A DNA stretch of 42,940 nucleotides from a bacterium 1XD8-76 (GTDB taxonomy: Bacteria; Bacillota; Clostridia; Lachnospirales; Lachnospiraceae), in assembly GCA_003611955.1 (NCBI GenBank), contig RAZE01000027.1:1-42940 (forward strand), given 5' to 3'. The notes under the pieces are model-generated. The model saw nothing but the letters and a program-made list of their open reading frames with translations, did not search any database and was not told the DNA's origin. The translations under genes and the position numbers were made by a program. This document shows positions 8,674-16,882 of the stretch, in pieces (the first letter of the stretch is position 1; every line of letters starts with the position of its first letter).

Positions 8674-8893
8674 CTACACCTCCTTTGGCGTTTTTCCTCT
8701 GTCCAAATCAGGGCAGGCAAGTCCTGCGGTAATGGATTCACCGGCTGCCCGGTACAGGATGCCGGGGTCAAAACCGGCGGATTCGTAGCCGCTGAGGATG
8801 GTACGCATATAGCTTCTGGCTGGCGGGCTGTAGGGATGGGAGTTATCTGATAAAAACTCCTGTATTGCTGTCCTTGATGTAAAATAGCTCTGA
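8674..8893 (-). pseudogene. 3' end of an element gene cut off by the IS
   Basis: An open minus-strand frame running from the IS edge to a stop directly before the DUF5049 ribosome site. The visible C-terminal ~72 residues include S-Y-M-R-T-I-L-S-G-Y-E-S-A-G-F-D-P and end K-T-P-K-E-V. The frame stops at the first IS codon and its upstream part is not found on the other side of the IS, so the gene lost its 5' end. Family not recognised. Confidence 0.55.
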
Positions 8894-8908
8894 TGTTAGA
8901 ATATAAAT

Positions 8909-8926
8909 AGTACAAGTTAAACATGG
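8909..8926 (+). repeat. Left inverted repeat of the IS
   Basis: 18 bases matching the complement of 10202-10219 with two mismatches. It lies 53 bases before the orfA ribosome site. Confidence 0.65.
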
Positions 8927-8978
8927 CAAGTTTCAGAAATAACCGTATAATAGAAACGGAACAAGGAGGAACTTTTCC

Positions 8979-9266
8979 ATGAGTAAAAAGTTTGATAAGC
9001 AGTTTAAGGAAAATGCGGTACAGTATTACCATGCGCATAAAGAGCTTGGATGGAATAAATGTGCGGAGAACCTTGGGATAAGCCGCAATGCCATCCGCAG
9101 CTGGGTAAAGGCGGCATCTGAGAACGCCGGGGAGATGCCTGTACGGGGATCGGGGAACTACGCAAGCGATGAAGAGAAGGAAAATGCCCGTCAGCGGAAA
9201 GAACTCAGGGATACGAAGGATGCGCTTGAAATACTAAAAAAAGCCATCGGCATTCTGGGAAACTGA
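8979..9266 (+). CDS. IS3-family transposase OrfA (helix-turn-helix)
   Basis: A 95-residue protein with an ACAAGGAGGAAC ribosome site. It has an N-terminal HTH (E-N-A-V-Q-Y-Y... C-A-E-N-L-G-I-S-R-N-A-I-R-S-W) and a C-terminal leucine-zipper-like helix, standard for IS150-group OrfA, which binds the IS ends. An A7 run at 9236-9242 near the 3' end fits the programmed -1 frameshift used to make the OrfAB fusion: in that frame the reading continues straight into orfB. Confidence 0.85.
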   Translation: MSKKFDKQFKENAVQYYHAHKELGWNKCAENLGISRNAIRSWVKAASENAGEMPVRGSGNYASDEEKENARQRKELRDTKDALEILKKAIGILGN

Positions 9267-9962
9267 CACAGGCCATCTTCCAGGCACCCGAGAGAGAAGA
9301 AGAACGGTTAAAGGAAGAAGGGAAACGCCGCCTGAATGTCAGCGGAGTGCTTAGGATTTTAGGCGTTTCAAGGAGCGGCCATAACACTTTCAGGAAGCAT
9401 GCACCCTCTGCCAGTCAGATGAAAAAGGAGCAGCGGATGGCAGAGATCAGGACAATATATGAGGAATCACACGAAATCTACGGAGCTCCCCAAATAGCGG
9501 CAAAGATGGTGCAGAAAGGCGACAAAGTAAGCGGAAGGACCGTGGGAAAATACATGAGGGAGATAGGGATCTGGGCATGTTACAGGAAACACTGGGTCGG
9601 CACGACCAGGGATTGTAATTTCAGCAGTGAATTAAAAAACATACTGAACCGGGATTTCAAGCCACCAAGGCCGGATGCGGCATGGTGCATGGATATCACC
9701 TATGATGGAACGCAGTTATTCGGCGAAAGCCTGCCCATGGGACAACGCCTGCATAGAAAGCTTCCATTCCCTGATTAAGAGAGAATGGATCAGCCGGTTC
9801 CATATCACAGATTACAGCCATGCATACAGGCTTGTATTTGAATATATAGAGGCATTCTACAATACAGTAAGGATTCACAGCCATTGTGTATACCGCTTCC
9901 CCAGCGAGTATGAAAAACAGTATCTGAACAGGATGGAAGCGAAAATGGTGGAAAATAGTTAA
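9239..9962 (+). pseudogene. IS3-family transposase OrfB with the catalytic core deleted
   Basis: Entered by a -1 shift on the A7 run. The first part has the HTH_21-like segment (E-S-H-E-I-Y-G-A-P-Q-I) and reaches the first catalytic Asp in W-C-M-D-I-T-Y near 9690. Around 9700 the frame changes and the sequence resumes at S-Y-S-A-K-A-C-P-W-D-N-A-C-I-E-S-F-H-S, which holds the last catalytic Glu. The 80-90 residues between, with the second Asp, are missing. The remainder ends normally. The protein cannot catalyse transposition. Confidence 0.8.
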
Positions 9963-10024
9963 ATGCTGTTGTAAATAGCGGAGCAAGGGGGCGGAATAGA
10001 TAAGATGAAAGGAGGTCCTGCAGG

Positions 10025-10189
10025 ATGAAGTCAAAAAACGTGGAGACATTGGTCCGGGAGAGAGAAGAACTGCGCGATCTGCTGGAAGACATCATGGAAC
10101 GGATTCAGGAGTTCCGGGAAGAGATGTTAACTGAACTGGATGATCTGGAAGACATGATTGCAGAAAACGTCAAAGTCGGATTCCGTTGA
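10025..10189 (+). CDS. 54-aa coiled-coil ORF inside the IS
   Basis: An ATG preceded by AAAGGAGGTCCTGCAGG opens a 54-codon frame, almost wholly one charged amphipathic helix rich in Glu, Leu and Arg (M-E-R-I-Q-E-F-R-E-E-M, L-D-D-L-E-D-M). It sits between orfB and the right inverted repeat, so it is a passenger of the IS. A leucine-zipper partner or regulator of the transposase is possible; no family is recognised. Confidence 0.55.
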   Translation: MKSKNVETLVREREELRDLLEDIMERIQEFREEMLTELDDLEDMIAENVKVGFR

Positions 10190-10201
10190 TTCGGCAAAAA
10201 T

Positions 10202-10219
10202 CCACGTTTATCTTGTACT
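10202..10219 (-). repeat. Right inverted repeat of the IS
   Basis: Complement of 8909-8926 with two mismatches; followed by TTTTCTTGACA, giving the ACA end at 10230. Confidence 0.65.
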
Positions 10220-10258
10220 TTTTCTTGACATAGTACCAAATCAGAGGAGGAACAGAAT

Positions 10259-10579
10259 GTGGACAGCAGTTTTCCTCAAAAACAGAATACAAGTGAAAAA
10301 CTGAAAGCAAGACAGTATGGGGCGGCAGGTTTCATCTACCTTTTCATCGCTGTCGTTATGACCGTCATCCGCTTTATATGGGGAGGCGTTATGCTAGGGC
10401 GCGGGGGAGATCGAGTATCTTTGGGCATAGTTATTTTCCTGGTGCGTAACCTTGTGCTAATCTTTGGAGTTATAGACCTTATTTCGGCGGCTTACCATTC
10501 TATGCTCTGGAACCGAAACGGGCGGAAGTGCATGGATGACGATGATAACAGCTTGTTTTCTGACTGGAAAAGCCCATAA
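10259..10579 (+). CDS. Small membrane protein, first gene of the immunity array
   Basis: 106 residues from a GTG with an AGAGGAGGAAC ribosome site; the ATG two bases upstream opens only a 15-codon frame. Two hydrophobic segments (about 25-45 and 57-80) suggest two membrane helices. The tail M-D-D-D-D-N-S-L-F is acidic. It may be the start of the next protein instead: an added A in the A4 run at 10568-10571 would join residue 92 onward to the downstream frame. No family recognised. Confidence 0.5.
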   Translation: MDSSFPQKQNTSEKLKARQYGAAGFIYLFIAVVMTVIRFIWGGVMLGRGGDRVSLGIVIFLVRNLVLIFGVIDLISAAYHSMLWNRNGRKCMDDDDNSLFSDWKSP

Positions 10580-10617
10580 CCGAGAAAAGCGTTTGCAGGA
10601 AATGGATATTCTCTATC

Positions 10618-11349
10618 TTGGTGGTACTTCTGCTGATTGCTGTACTTATAATCTGGCAATATAAAAAGCAAGAGACAGAGTATTCCATTATACAAGCTAT
10701 CACCCGGGAACTTCCAAATTATCAGAATGAAATCGAAAGCTGGGGATACGAAGTATCCGTATTGCCGAAAATGACCGAGGAGCCGGATAACGCAGGGCTT
10801 ATGCGTTACTATTGGAAGTCTGCCGGCCCGGTTCTGATACTGGAAAATCAAGATGGTGGAATGTACTGCTTTTATATGGGTTTCGATCAATACATCAGCG
10901 AAAGCACTTACATAGAAAACATGATGGTGGCTCCGGTTATTCAATATGCGGAGAAAGAATACGAGAATGTTCTGAAAACAGTCCGCCTGCAAATCTGCAA
11001 GAGGGATATAAAGCGGGAACCTCTTTTTGAAAATACGGCAGATGCGGACTCAAAAGACCGCTATGATGTGTCCGTCTTGATTGAAATAACAGCGGAGTCT
11101 TTGGTAGACGGGAACGAGGTATCCGTTTTTGGCGGCGGTTTCTTTGAAACGAATTATTGCAGTAATAATTTTGAAGAATGTCGTTTGTGGAATGGGATAG
11201 ACCCCGCAAGTGCAAACAGCTATTCCGACCAGAATATCAAGCAGGAATATAGCGCAGCGCAACTATTGGAATATTACAGGCAAGGGCTGGAATTGCAGAG
11301 CCGATTGGTAGAATTATACCATGAAAGGCAGGGCGAAGATGGCAGGTAA
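10618..11349 (+). CDS. Membrane-anchored protein of unknown function (start uncertain)
   Basis: The frame has one N-terminal membrane helix (V-V-L-L-L-I-A-V-L-I-I-W) and about 220 extracytoplasmic residues. No ATG or ribosome site precedes the TTG at 10618. The frame is open back to about 10562, and one extra A at 10568-10571 would give a natural start at the ATG at 10532 (M-D-D-D-D-N). So the N-terminus is either frameshifted or misread. It overlaps the next lipoprotein by 11 bases. Possibly an immunity protein acting at the membrane; not recognised. Confidence 0.5.
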   Translation: MVVLLLIAVLIIWQYKKQETEYSIIQAITRELPNYQNEIESWGYEVSVLPKMTEEPDNAGLMRYYWKSAGPVLILENQDGGMYCFYMGFDQYISESTYIENMMVAPVIQYAEKEYENVLKTVRLQICKRDIKREPLFENTADADSKDRYDVSVLIEITAESLVDGNEVSVFGGGFFETNYCSNNFEECRLWNGIDPASANSYSDQNIKQEYSAAQLLEYYRQGLELQSRLVELYHERQGEDGR

Positions 11350-11893
11350 AATAAATACAGGAATATGTTTTGCCAGTCTTATATGTGCGCTGGTGTTACT
11401 GCTTACTTCATGTGATTTCCGTCTCAAATCCGAGCGGGAAGTGGAAAAATATTTAGAAAAGCAGTACGGCCAGGAATTTACGGTGCTTTCGTCCGAGCCT
11501 GTCACCGATGATTATTATAATGATGATGTATGGAGGATAATGGCATATACCGTATCACCCAAAGACGACCCGGAAACACAATTTTTTGTATTCAATACAG
11601 TTGAGGGAGAGAGTTTCGGTGTACCGGGCTTTCGTAACGGATTACAGGATACCTATTCACTTGGTATTTTCGGCAAGGCATTTGAAACCTTTGAAAAAGC
11701 ACAAGTGATGCCCTCTGGGGTGTCTGTCATGCTCACATATAAGGAACCTGCATGGCGAGAAGACCAATCTTGCCTGATAAGGATTGACAGCTTTTATTTG
11801 AGCGGGTTTGATACGAACACCGAAACCATCGAAAAATATATTTTGGATGAGGTAAGTAAATATCAAAAGAGGCTACGGCAAACTGATCCATAA
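11339..11893 (+). CDS. Lipoprotein of unknown function
   Basis: 184 residues. The ATG at 11339 gives a textbook signal peptide with lipobox L-L-T-S-C; the earlier in-frame ATG at 11321 lacks a ribosome site. The mature part starts D-F-R-L-K-S-E-R-E-V-E-K-Y-L-E-K-Q-Y-G and has no family I can name. It is coupled to the membrane protein before it, so the two may be partners at the cell surface. Confidence 0.65.
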   Translation: MAGKINTGICFASLICALVLLLTSCDFRLKSEREVEKYLEKQYGQEFTVLSSEPVTDDYYNDDVWRIMAYTVSPKDDPETQFFVFNTVEGESFGVPGFRNGLQDTYSLGIFGKAFETFEKAQVMPSGVSVMLTYKEPAWREDQSCLIRIDSFYLSGFDTNTETIEKYILDEVSKYQKRLRQTDP

Positions 11894-11972
11894 AGGCGTT
11901 ACGCCCTTCGACTTTACAAAGGAGTAAATTTTGGTATGGTATTTCAATAAAACAAGAAAGCAGGTGAGAAGC

Positions 11973-12185
11973 ATGGGATTGGCGTATTTTTTCTTGTTTA
12001 TTATGATACTGGGGGCAACAGGGGCAACGGTTGCTTTATTGGTGTTGGCGTGGATAATTTGGAAAAAATCTCGTTTCAAAATTTTTTCAGTCATTCCTGT
12101 GCTTTTAGCTGTGACTTGCGCTGTAGCAGCATTTTACTTACTGGAAATCGTTTGGAGAGAGCCGCCCTGGGGGTTCCATTTCTGA
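11973..12185 (+). CDS. 70-aa two-helix membrane protein
   Basis: The ATG at 11973 follows AAGCAGGTGAG. Nearly all of it is two transmembrane helices (residues 3-28 and 38-58) joined by W-K-K-S-R-F-K, which places the loop in the cytosol. It is of the size and shape of immunity proteins against membrane-active toxins, but no homology is recognised. Confidence 0.55.
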   Translation: MGLAYFFLFIMILGATGATVALLVLAWIIWKKSRFKIFSVIPVLLAVTCAVAAFYLLEIVWREPPWGFHF

Positions 12186-12272
12186 TAGGATGACAAATAT
12201 TTTTAATAAAGGCTTGGGGAAAATGCCCCGAAGCAGGCGGCAAAAAATAATTACAGTTAGGAGCGTAGAACT

Positions 12273-12599
12273 ATGGCAAAATTTCAACTGAGTCCCGGAG
12301 AGACACTGATCGGCAGCGGGATGATGTCAATCTATTTGAAGCAGGGACTGAGCAAAAAGCCGTTTCAAGGTAACATTTATATCACAAATCAGCGGGCGTG
12401 TTTCAAAATCAGTATGATGCCCGGCGCATTGGATATGGATTTACCTTTGGAAGACATCAGAGGATTTTCGGTGAGCGGTGTGGCGATATTTACCCAGGTA
12501 ACAATCCACAGCCGGACAGGAGAAAACTATTCCTTTACGGGTTTCCCGGCAAAAAAGCTGCAGGGCTGGTTGATGCAGTTAGGCGTGCAGAAATTGTAA
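12273..12599 (+). CDS. GRAM/PH-like small protein, copy 1
   Basis: 108 residues, ribosome site TTAGGAGCG. The pattern L-S-P-G-E-T-L-I-G-S-G, I-Y-I-T-N-Q-R-A and F-T-G-F-P-A-K-K-L-Q-G-W-L-M-Q-L-G is the GRAM-like bacterial PH fold seen in many small Firmicutes proteins. A paralog lies 16 kb away (28271-28618) with the same start, N-Q-R core and ending. It likely binds a membrane or a partner protein; an immunity role is inferred from context. Confidence 0.65.
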   Translation: MAKFQLSPGETLIGSGMMSIYLKQGLSKKPFQGNIYITNQRACFKISMMPGALDMDLPLEDIRGFSVSGVAIFTQVTIHSRTGENYSFTGFPAKKLQGWLMQLGVQKL

Positions 12600-12625
12600 G
12601 GCAAAATCGGAATTGGAGGAATATT

Positions 12626-12892
12626 ATGGTTCGTGCAACTTTAGCATTCGCTTTTTTAATTGGCATCGTCTTGTTACAAATTTTTCTGTCGCGGACAGAA
12701 CGCAAATGGCCTGGACTTATTTTACCGATTATTTCTTTTTTGTTTGGTTTTCTTTATCCTTTTAATATGTCGGCCGGTACACTAATTTGGCATGTGTTTT
12801 TTGTATGGCTGTTGGGGAATATTCCTACCATTATTTTTCTTGCTATCTACTTTGCCTGTCGCCCAAAGCGAAAGCAAACGGCTGGCGAGTAA
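12626..12892 (+). CDS. 88-aa membrane protein
   Basis: Start at 12626 behind TTGGAGG. Three hydrophobic segments (about 5-20, 30-48, 52-78) and a basic tail R-P-K-R-K-Q. It follows the GRAM-like gene by 26 bases, so it is probably co-transcribed. No family recognised. Confidence 0.55.
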   Translation: MVRATLAFAFLIGIVLLQIFLSRTERKWPGLILPIISFLFGFLYPFNMSAGTLIWHVFFVWLLGNIPTIIFLAIYFACRPKRKQTAGE

Positions 12893-12946
12893 ATGCAACT
12901 TTCAGTTTGCTATACTGGAAAATTGGAATTTAGAGGAGATGAGTGC

Positions 12947-13189
12947 ATGAAAAAGGCGATAGGAATTACTTTGTCAGTAATAGGAATTATAATGGCAGCA
13001 ATAAACCTGGTTTTCAAGGTAAATGAACAAATGTCAGTAGCGAAATCAGTGTCTGTTATTGGCGGGGCAGATGGTCCTACTTCAATATTTGTTGCCGGCA
13101 AAATTGGAGGTACTCCAGCAATTACAGGAATAATCGTGGGAATTGTTTTGCTTGCGATTGGGATTTTTATTTTTGCAAGAAAAAAATAA
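12947..13189 (+). CDS. Mini membrane protein with the OadB-type G-G-A-D-G-P-T motif
   Basis: 80 residues, start behind AGAGGAGATGAG. Two transmembrane helices flank V-I-G-G-A-D-G-P-T-S-I-F, which is the Na+-site motif of the beta subunit of sodium-pumping decarboxylases (OadB/MmdB/GcdB), normally in a protein of about 400 residues with many helices. So this is a stand-alone fragment-sized protein, not a pump. Annotation pipelines tend to name such proteins decarboxylase subunits, which is misleading. Whether it binds Na+ is unknown. Confidence 0.65.
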   Translation: MKKAIGITLSVIGIIMAAINLVFKVNEQMSVAKSVSVIGGADGPTSIFVAGKIGGTPAITGIIVGIVLLAIGIFIFARKK

Positions 13190-13249
13190 ATTCCATTTTG
13201 AGAGGGTGATCAGAATGAAAAAAATAAGGTAATAAGGAGAAACAGTAAC

Positions 13250-13654
13250 ATGAAAAATTTTAAGAACTATACACCGGAAAAATATGTAACATCTGATTTT
13301 CAAAAAATTGAAGAAGGGATTTACAAAACAAAAAGTCGATATAGCGTTGGCAATGAAGACGTTTTTGTTACATCTCTCACATTTGAAATGGAGCCGGATT
13401 GTTATGGTGAAGAAGATGCGTCACCCGGAAATCTTACGCAGGTTCCGATTGAGGGGCTTCTGGATGAATTTAATCTTTTTGTCACAGATTTTTATGAGCA
13501 GTTAAATGAGACAAGTGAAACCATCTGTTATCAGGAGTTTGGTTCTTTTGATCTGGCGGATATTCAAAAGCTGAGGACTCTGATCGGAAAACGGTTTTAT
13601 GCCGTGCCATATATGGAGAATGGGGAAGAATATTATAACATGGTAACGGAATAA
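13250..13654 (+). CDS. Unrecognised 134-aa cytosolic protein
   Basis: Start behind ATAAGGAGAAAC. Acidic, no membrane segment; alternating beta-like stretches and a final helix (F-D-L-A-D-I-Q-K-L-R-T-L). A five-codon ORF with its own ribosome site (13215-13232) ends just upstream and may be a leader or a relic. Size and context fit an immunity protein; no homology claimed. Confidence 0.5.
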   Translation: MKNFKNYTPEKYVTSDFQKIEEGIYKTKSRYSVGNEDVFVTSLTFEMEPDCYGEEDASPGNLTQVPIEGLLDEFNLFVTDFYEQLNETSETICYQEFGSFDLADIQKLRTLIGKRFYAVPYMENGEEYYNMVTE

Positions 13655-13697
13655 TTCTGTTATCACCTGTCCGGAAGTAATGATTGGAGGAACCAAC

Positions 13698-14258
13698 ATG
13701 AACATAGAAATAACAGAAGAATATAAAGCATCTTTAGTTCCGTTCCCAAAAGAAACACTGGAACCGCTGAAACTGCCGACAGAGATATTTGAATTTTTAA
13801 CAGAAACAGGACTTCCGCTCCATGCGGGTTATGAAATTACTCCAAATGCGCCGCTAACATTTTTAAGTATGCCGACAATAAAAAAATATCCATATCTGCA
13901 GCATCAATATCTGCAAATCGGCTCTTTGGATGAAATGGGGGAACTGGCAATCAACCTGACCTTTCAATCGGTTTATCAAATACAAATTGTAAATGACAAT
14001 GGATACGATATGGCAATACTCTATTTGATGAATTATAGCCTTAGTCAGTTTGTTGATTGCCTGGGATTATGGCTGTCGTTTTATCCGCAGTTTCGGGATG
14101 AAATTGCCAGAAATCTGGTGCTCGATCCCAAGTTCAGTCTTTTTGAACACGAAGAAATGTACAATCCAATTTTGAATAAGCTGAAAGAAGTTGATCCGAA
14201 ATCCATGCGTCAAAAAAAGTTTTTCTGGCGCAGGATGTGTGAACCGGACATTATATAA
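13698..14258 (+). CDS. SUKH-4-like immunity protein
   Basis: 186 residues from the ATG behind ATTGGAGG. The N-terminal L-K-L-P-T-E-I-F-E-F-L-T-E-T-G-L-P and the later I-G-S-L-D-E-M-G-E-L-A-I-N fit the SUKH-4 branch of the SMI1/KNR4 superfamily, whose members neutralise nuclease or deaminase toxins in polymorphic-toxin systems. Followed after 18 bases by a second SUKH-type gene. No cognate toxin is encoded here. Confidence 0.6.
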   Translation: MNIEITEEYKASLVPFPKETLEPLKLPTEIFEFLTETGLPLHAGYEITPNAPLTFLSMPTIKKYPYLQHQYLQIGSLDEMGELAINLTFQSVYQIQIVNDNGYDMAILYLMNYSLSQFVDCLGLWLSFYPQFRDEIARNLVLDPKFSLFEHEEMYNPILNKLKEVDPKSMRQKKFFWRRMCEPDII

Positions 14259-14276
14259 ATACCGGGAGGAACGAAT

Positions 14277-15425
14277 ATGAAATATGACTTATCTGCTGTT
14301 GAAATGTTAAAAATGCTGGGTTATGACCAGCCAACAGGCAGGGAATGGCTTGAAAAATTAAAGCAGGAGAAACAGATAAGCCTGCCGAAAGCCTACACAG
14401 AATTTATGGAGCTGATGGTGGACTGTCCTCTTTTGGGTACGTCCAATCTTTGGATTGGGAAAATGGAGCATAAAACGTCTGCGCATATTCCCTGCACATT
14501 TTATGACCAGCTGCAGGAAATGATAGACGACCGTAAAGGCCGTTGGTCAAAGCGTTCTGGCAGGTATGAGCGCTCACTCTACGATCTTTTTCAGCTTCCG
14601 GCAGAAGAATGGTCCCAAACGGTTGACAATTATCTTGTGATTGGCAGTGATTATGCAGGCGGGATGGGCGAGTTTGGCATCTGCATAGAAGATCTGCAGA
14701 AAGATGATCCTCCTGTGTACTTGCACAAAGATGGAGACGGCTTTTCAATGTGGAAACTGGAAAATGAAAAATTATCTGATTTTCTGCTGAACGTATTGAT
14801 AGAGGCGCTTGCCTGTGTGGACTATCAGAGCGCAGAGTACGAATTGGAAACAAAAGGGTGGCGGTATGAGGAATACTTTGATCTCAAAAAGGATGATTGG
14901 GTTGCAGGTAAGTCCGTGTTGAAACGGTATGGTATTGATTATGCTGCCATCAAAAAATATAAAGCCAGCAGCGGAAAAGTCTTTTGCTGCTATGATGAGG
15001 ACAGAAATGCTTTTTTTGTTGGTTCCACAGCCGAAGGGGAGATGTCCCTGTCTGCGATCAACCGCAGCAATGCAGAACATATCTTTTTAGACCTTGACAG
15101 TTTGGAATATCTGTTTGAAGAAGCCAGGCTGTGCATAAAGGACAGGGAAAGGGAGGATGAACTAAGCCAATACTATATTTACACAAAAACCCCAAAAACA
15201 AAAGTTAGCCTGTCTGATTACTGCCAGGCAGATAAGCCTCCCCAGAAAGGAGAAAACGGGGAAAACATTTGCCCTGCTACTGCAAAAAAAGAACCATTAT
15301 ATGTTCTATGCAGCGGAACTGATTTTATGGAAGTGATAACCGGGGTATTGCAGAAAAAGCTGAAAGCCACGAATGAAGAATTGCTGGAGGCTCTAAATGA
15401 TTATCTGCAAACCAGGAGTTTATGA
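14277..15425 (+). CDS. SMI1/KNR4 (SUKH) family protein, 382 aa
   Basis: Start behind CGGGAGGAACG. The N-terminal ~200 residues show the SUKH pattern: a first helix with the K-Q-I-S-L-P-K-A-Y-T-E-F-M-E-L-M motif, a middle beta sheet (N-Y-L-V-I-G-S-D-Y-A-G-G) and P-V-Y-L-H-K-D-G-D-G. The C-terminal 180 residues are extra, with no family recognised. It is twice the usual SUKH length, so possibly a fusion of two immunity modules. Confidence 0.65.
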   Translation: MKYDLSAVEMLKMLGYDQPTGREWLEKLKQEKQISLPKAYTEFMELMVDCPLLGTSNLWIGKMEHKTSAHIPCTFYDQLQEMIDDRKGRWSKRSGRYERSLYDLFQLPAEEWSQTVDNYLVIGSDYAGGMGEFGICIEDLQKDDPPVYLHKDGDGFSMWKLENEKLSDFLLNVLIEALACVDYQSAEYELETKGWRYEEYFDLKKDDWVAGKSVLKRYGIDYAAIKKYKASSGKVFCCYDEDRNAFFVGSTAEGEMSLSAINRSNAEHIFLDLDSLEYLFEEARLCIKDREREDELSQYYIYTKTPKTKVSLSDYCQADKPPQKGENGENICPATAKKEPLYVLCSGTDFMEVITGVLQKKLKATNEELLEALNDYLQTRSL

Positions 15426-15478
15426 TAGACGGATTTTTTAATCTATTCTATGGGCGATAGAAATATTTATAAGAGATA

Positions 15479-16096
15479 ATGAATATGGAAGAATTATATC
15501 AAAAAGGGATGGAACTGTGGGAAACCACAGAACAGCTGATAAAACAGCATAAAATCGATTCTTCAGAGGGGCGCAGTGAGATGGTATCTTACCAAAAGCA
15601 GGCGGTTGAGTGTTGGCAGACAGCCGCTGAGCAGGGGGATGCAAAGGCACAGCACCAGCTGGGCTGTTACTTTTATAATTACGGAAAAAACAGCAATAAA
15701 AATAAAAAGGCATTTGAATGGTACAGCAAGGCCGCTGAGGGAGGAATGGCGTCTGCCGCACATATACTGGGAGATAGATATTGTGAAGGTAAATCCAGAA
15801 ATTACAAAAAGGCAATATATTGGTACACGAAAGCGTTGGAGTTGGGAATGCAGGGGGCTGTGGAACATCAAATTGGATGGTGCTATGAAAAACTTGGAGA
15901 TTTTGAGCATGCTATAGAATGGTATATGAAAGGAGCGGAAAAAGGCATTGGCGATACAGCATATCACCTTGCAGAACTGTACGAAACCGGAACAGGTGTA
16001 CCTAAAGATTTCACAAAAGCAATAGAGTGGTATCGGGTATCTGCAAAGCTGGGTTATCCAGACGCTGATTTATGGTTGAAAGAAAAAGGATTTTAA
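15479..16096 (+). CDS. Sel1-repeat (TPR-like) protein
   Basis: 205 residues with at least four Sel1-type helical repeats: A-E-Q-G-D-A-K-A-Q-H-Q-L-G-C-Y, A-A-E-G-G-M-A-S-A-A-H-I-L-G, A-L-E-L-G-M-Q-G-A, and G-V-P-K-D-F-T-K-A-I-E-W-Y. Sel1 repeats are protein-binding scaffolds, and single-domain Sel1 proteins recur in toxin-immunity loci. The ribosome site is weak (AAGAG). No signal peptide, so cytosolic. Confidence 0.8.
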   Translation: MNMEELYQKGMELWETTEQLIKQHKIDSSEGRSEMVSYQKQAVECWQTAAEQGDAKAQHQLGCYFYNYGKNSNKNKKAFEWYSKAAEGGMASAAHILGDRYCEGKSRNYKKAIYWYTKALELGMQGAVEHQIGWCYEKLGDFEHAIEWYMKGAEKGIGDTAYHLAELYETGTGVPKDFTKAIEWYRVSAKLGYPDADLWLKEKGF

Positions 16097-16098
16097 CT

Positions 16099-16812
16099 AT
16101 GAAAAAAGAATCATTCTCTTTATGTATAATTCTGCGGAATACAATGTGTGCTGCTCTTGTCCTCTTGGTGCTACTATCCGCTCCCACTGGCTGGCTGTAT
16201 GATCTATGGGCCGGGGAGGGAACGGAACAAGGCCAACAGCCCAGTGCAGATGTCCAGTGGCTCCGGCAGCAGGAGGATATAGAAACCTGTTTTTTGAGTA
16301 GCACTCCGGCTACCGTGAACGGCGGCAATCTGGCAGCCTGCCCGTTGGCTCGTTTGAGGGATACTGGACAAGCGGGCGTACATACTCACAATAACAGCGG
16401 CGTGAAAAGATCGGTGAGTGTTTCTGAATACATTTACGCCGACTACCCTCTCCCGCCTTTACAGCGGTTTGTCCAGGGCTTTGTGGGCGGGTACTATAAC
16501 CGCTATTATTTGGTGGAAATGGAGGATGGTTCCTGGCTTTGCGTGTACTTTGACGACTATCTGGCATGGACGGGAGCGGATAATTATCCAACTGGCTATA
16601 TCCGCTATACCACCACCGAGGAGCGCCGGATGCTGAACCAGATGGCGGAGGATTATGATGTTGATCCGGTTTATGTGTTGGATATGTACCGGTATGGGAA
16701 AGTAAGCTGGATGATGGATGTTCTGTTCAGGCTTGCCGTGTGCGTGGCTGCCGTCGTGATTGTGTGGAGTATCAAAAAGGCTTTTAAAATGCAGTTTTCC
16801 CACCGAAGATGA
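16099..16812 (+). CDS. Membrane protein with N- and C-terminal helices
   Basis: The ATG at 16099 follows AAAAGGA and begins 2 bases after the previous stop, so the genes are coupled. An N-terminal signal-anchor (residues 12-32), about 160 outer residues with S-V-S-E-Y-I-Y-A-D-Y-P-L and Y-Y-N-R-Y-Y-L-V, then a second helix near 205-225. Higher GC than its neighbours. No family recognised. Confidence 0.55.
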   Translation: MKKESFSLCIILRNTMCAALVLLVLLSAPTGWLYDLWAGEGTEQGQQPSADVQWLRQQEDIETCFLSSTPATVNGGNLAACPLARLRDTGQAGVHTHNNSGVKRSVSVSEYIYADYPLPPLQRFVQGFVGGYYNRYYLVEMEDGSWLCVYFDDYLAWTGADNYPTGYIRYTTTEERRMLNQMAEDYDVDPVYVLDMYRYGKVSWMMDVLFRLAVCVAAVVIVWSIKKAFKMQFSHRR

Positions 16813-16838
16813 GTAATCCAAAAGCGTAGATGAGGCGG
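16808..16838 (+). repeat. Post-stop repeat block, copy A
   Basis: The block TGAGTAATCCAAAAGCGTAG and following GATGAGGCGG recurs near the stops at 24828 and in the gap before 26100 with a few changes. It lies across the stop codon of the preceding gene, which suggests shared 3' ends left by recombination between array genes. Confidence 0.5.
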
Positions 16839-16882
16839 CGCAGACATAAAAGAAATTCCGAAAAACTGAAAGGGCTATAGAT

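Larger units (their letters stand above)
8894..10230 (+). mobile_element. IS3/IS150-like insertion sequence, defective
   Basis: The element holds an orfA/orfB transposase pair and a small extra ORF between inverted repeats. The best repeat is AGTACAAGTTAAACATGG at the left against its complement at the right, with two mismatches; outward extension gives TGT...ACA ends at 8894 and 10230. No convincing target duplication is seen. The transposase is internally deleted, so the copy can only move with help from a relative. Confidence 0.65.

Noticed and set aside
9805..10095. Minus-strand frames over the transposase
   Set aside because: Antisense to orfB and low-complexity (Ser-rich start); no ribosome site.
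8886..10236. Target-site duplication around the IS
   Set aside because: Flanking bases on the two sides share no convincing 3-5 base direct repeat, so the ends are only approximate.
12947..13189. Naming the mini-protein an oxaloacetate decarboxylase beta subunit
   Set aside because: Only one motif is shared; the protein has two helices and about 80 residues, so the enzyme role cannot be supported.
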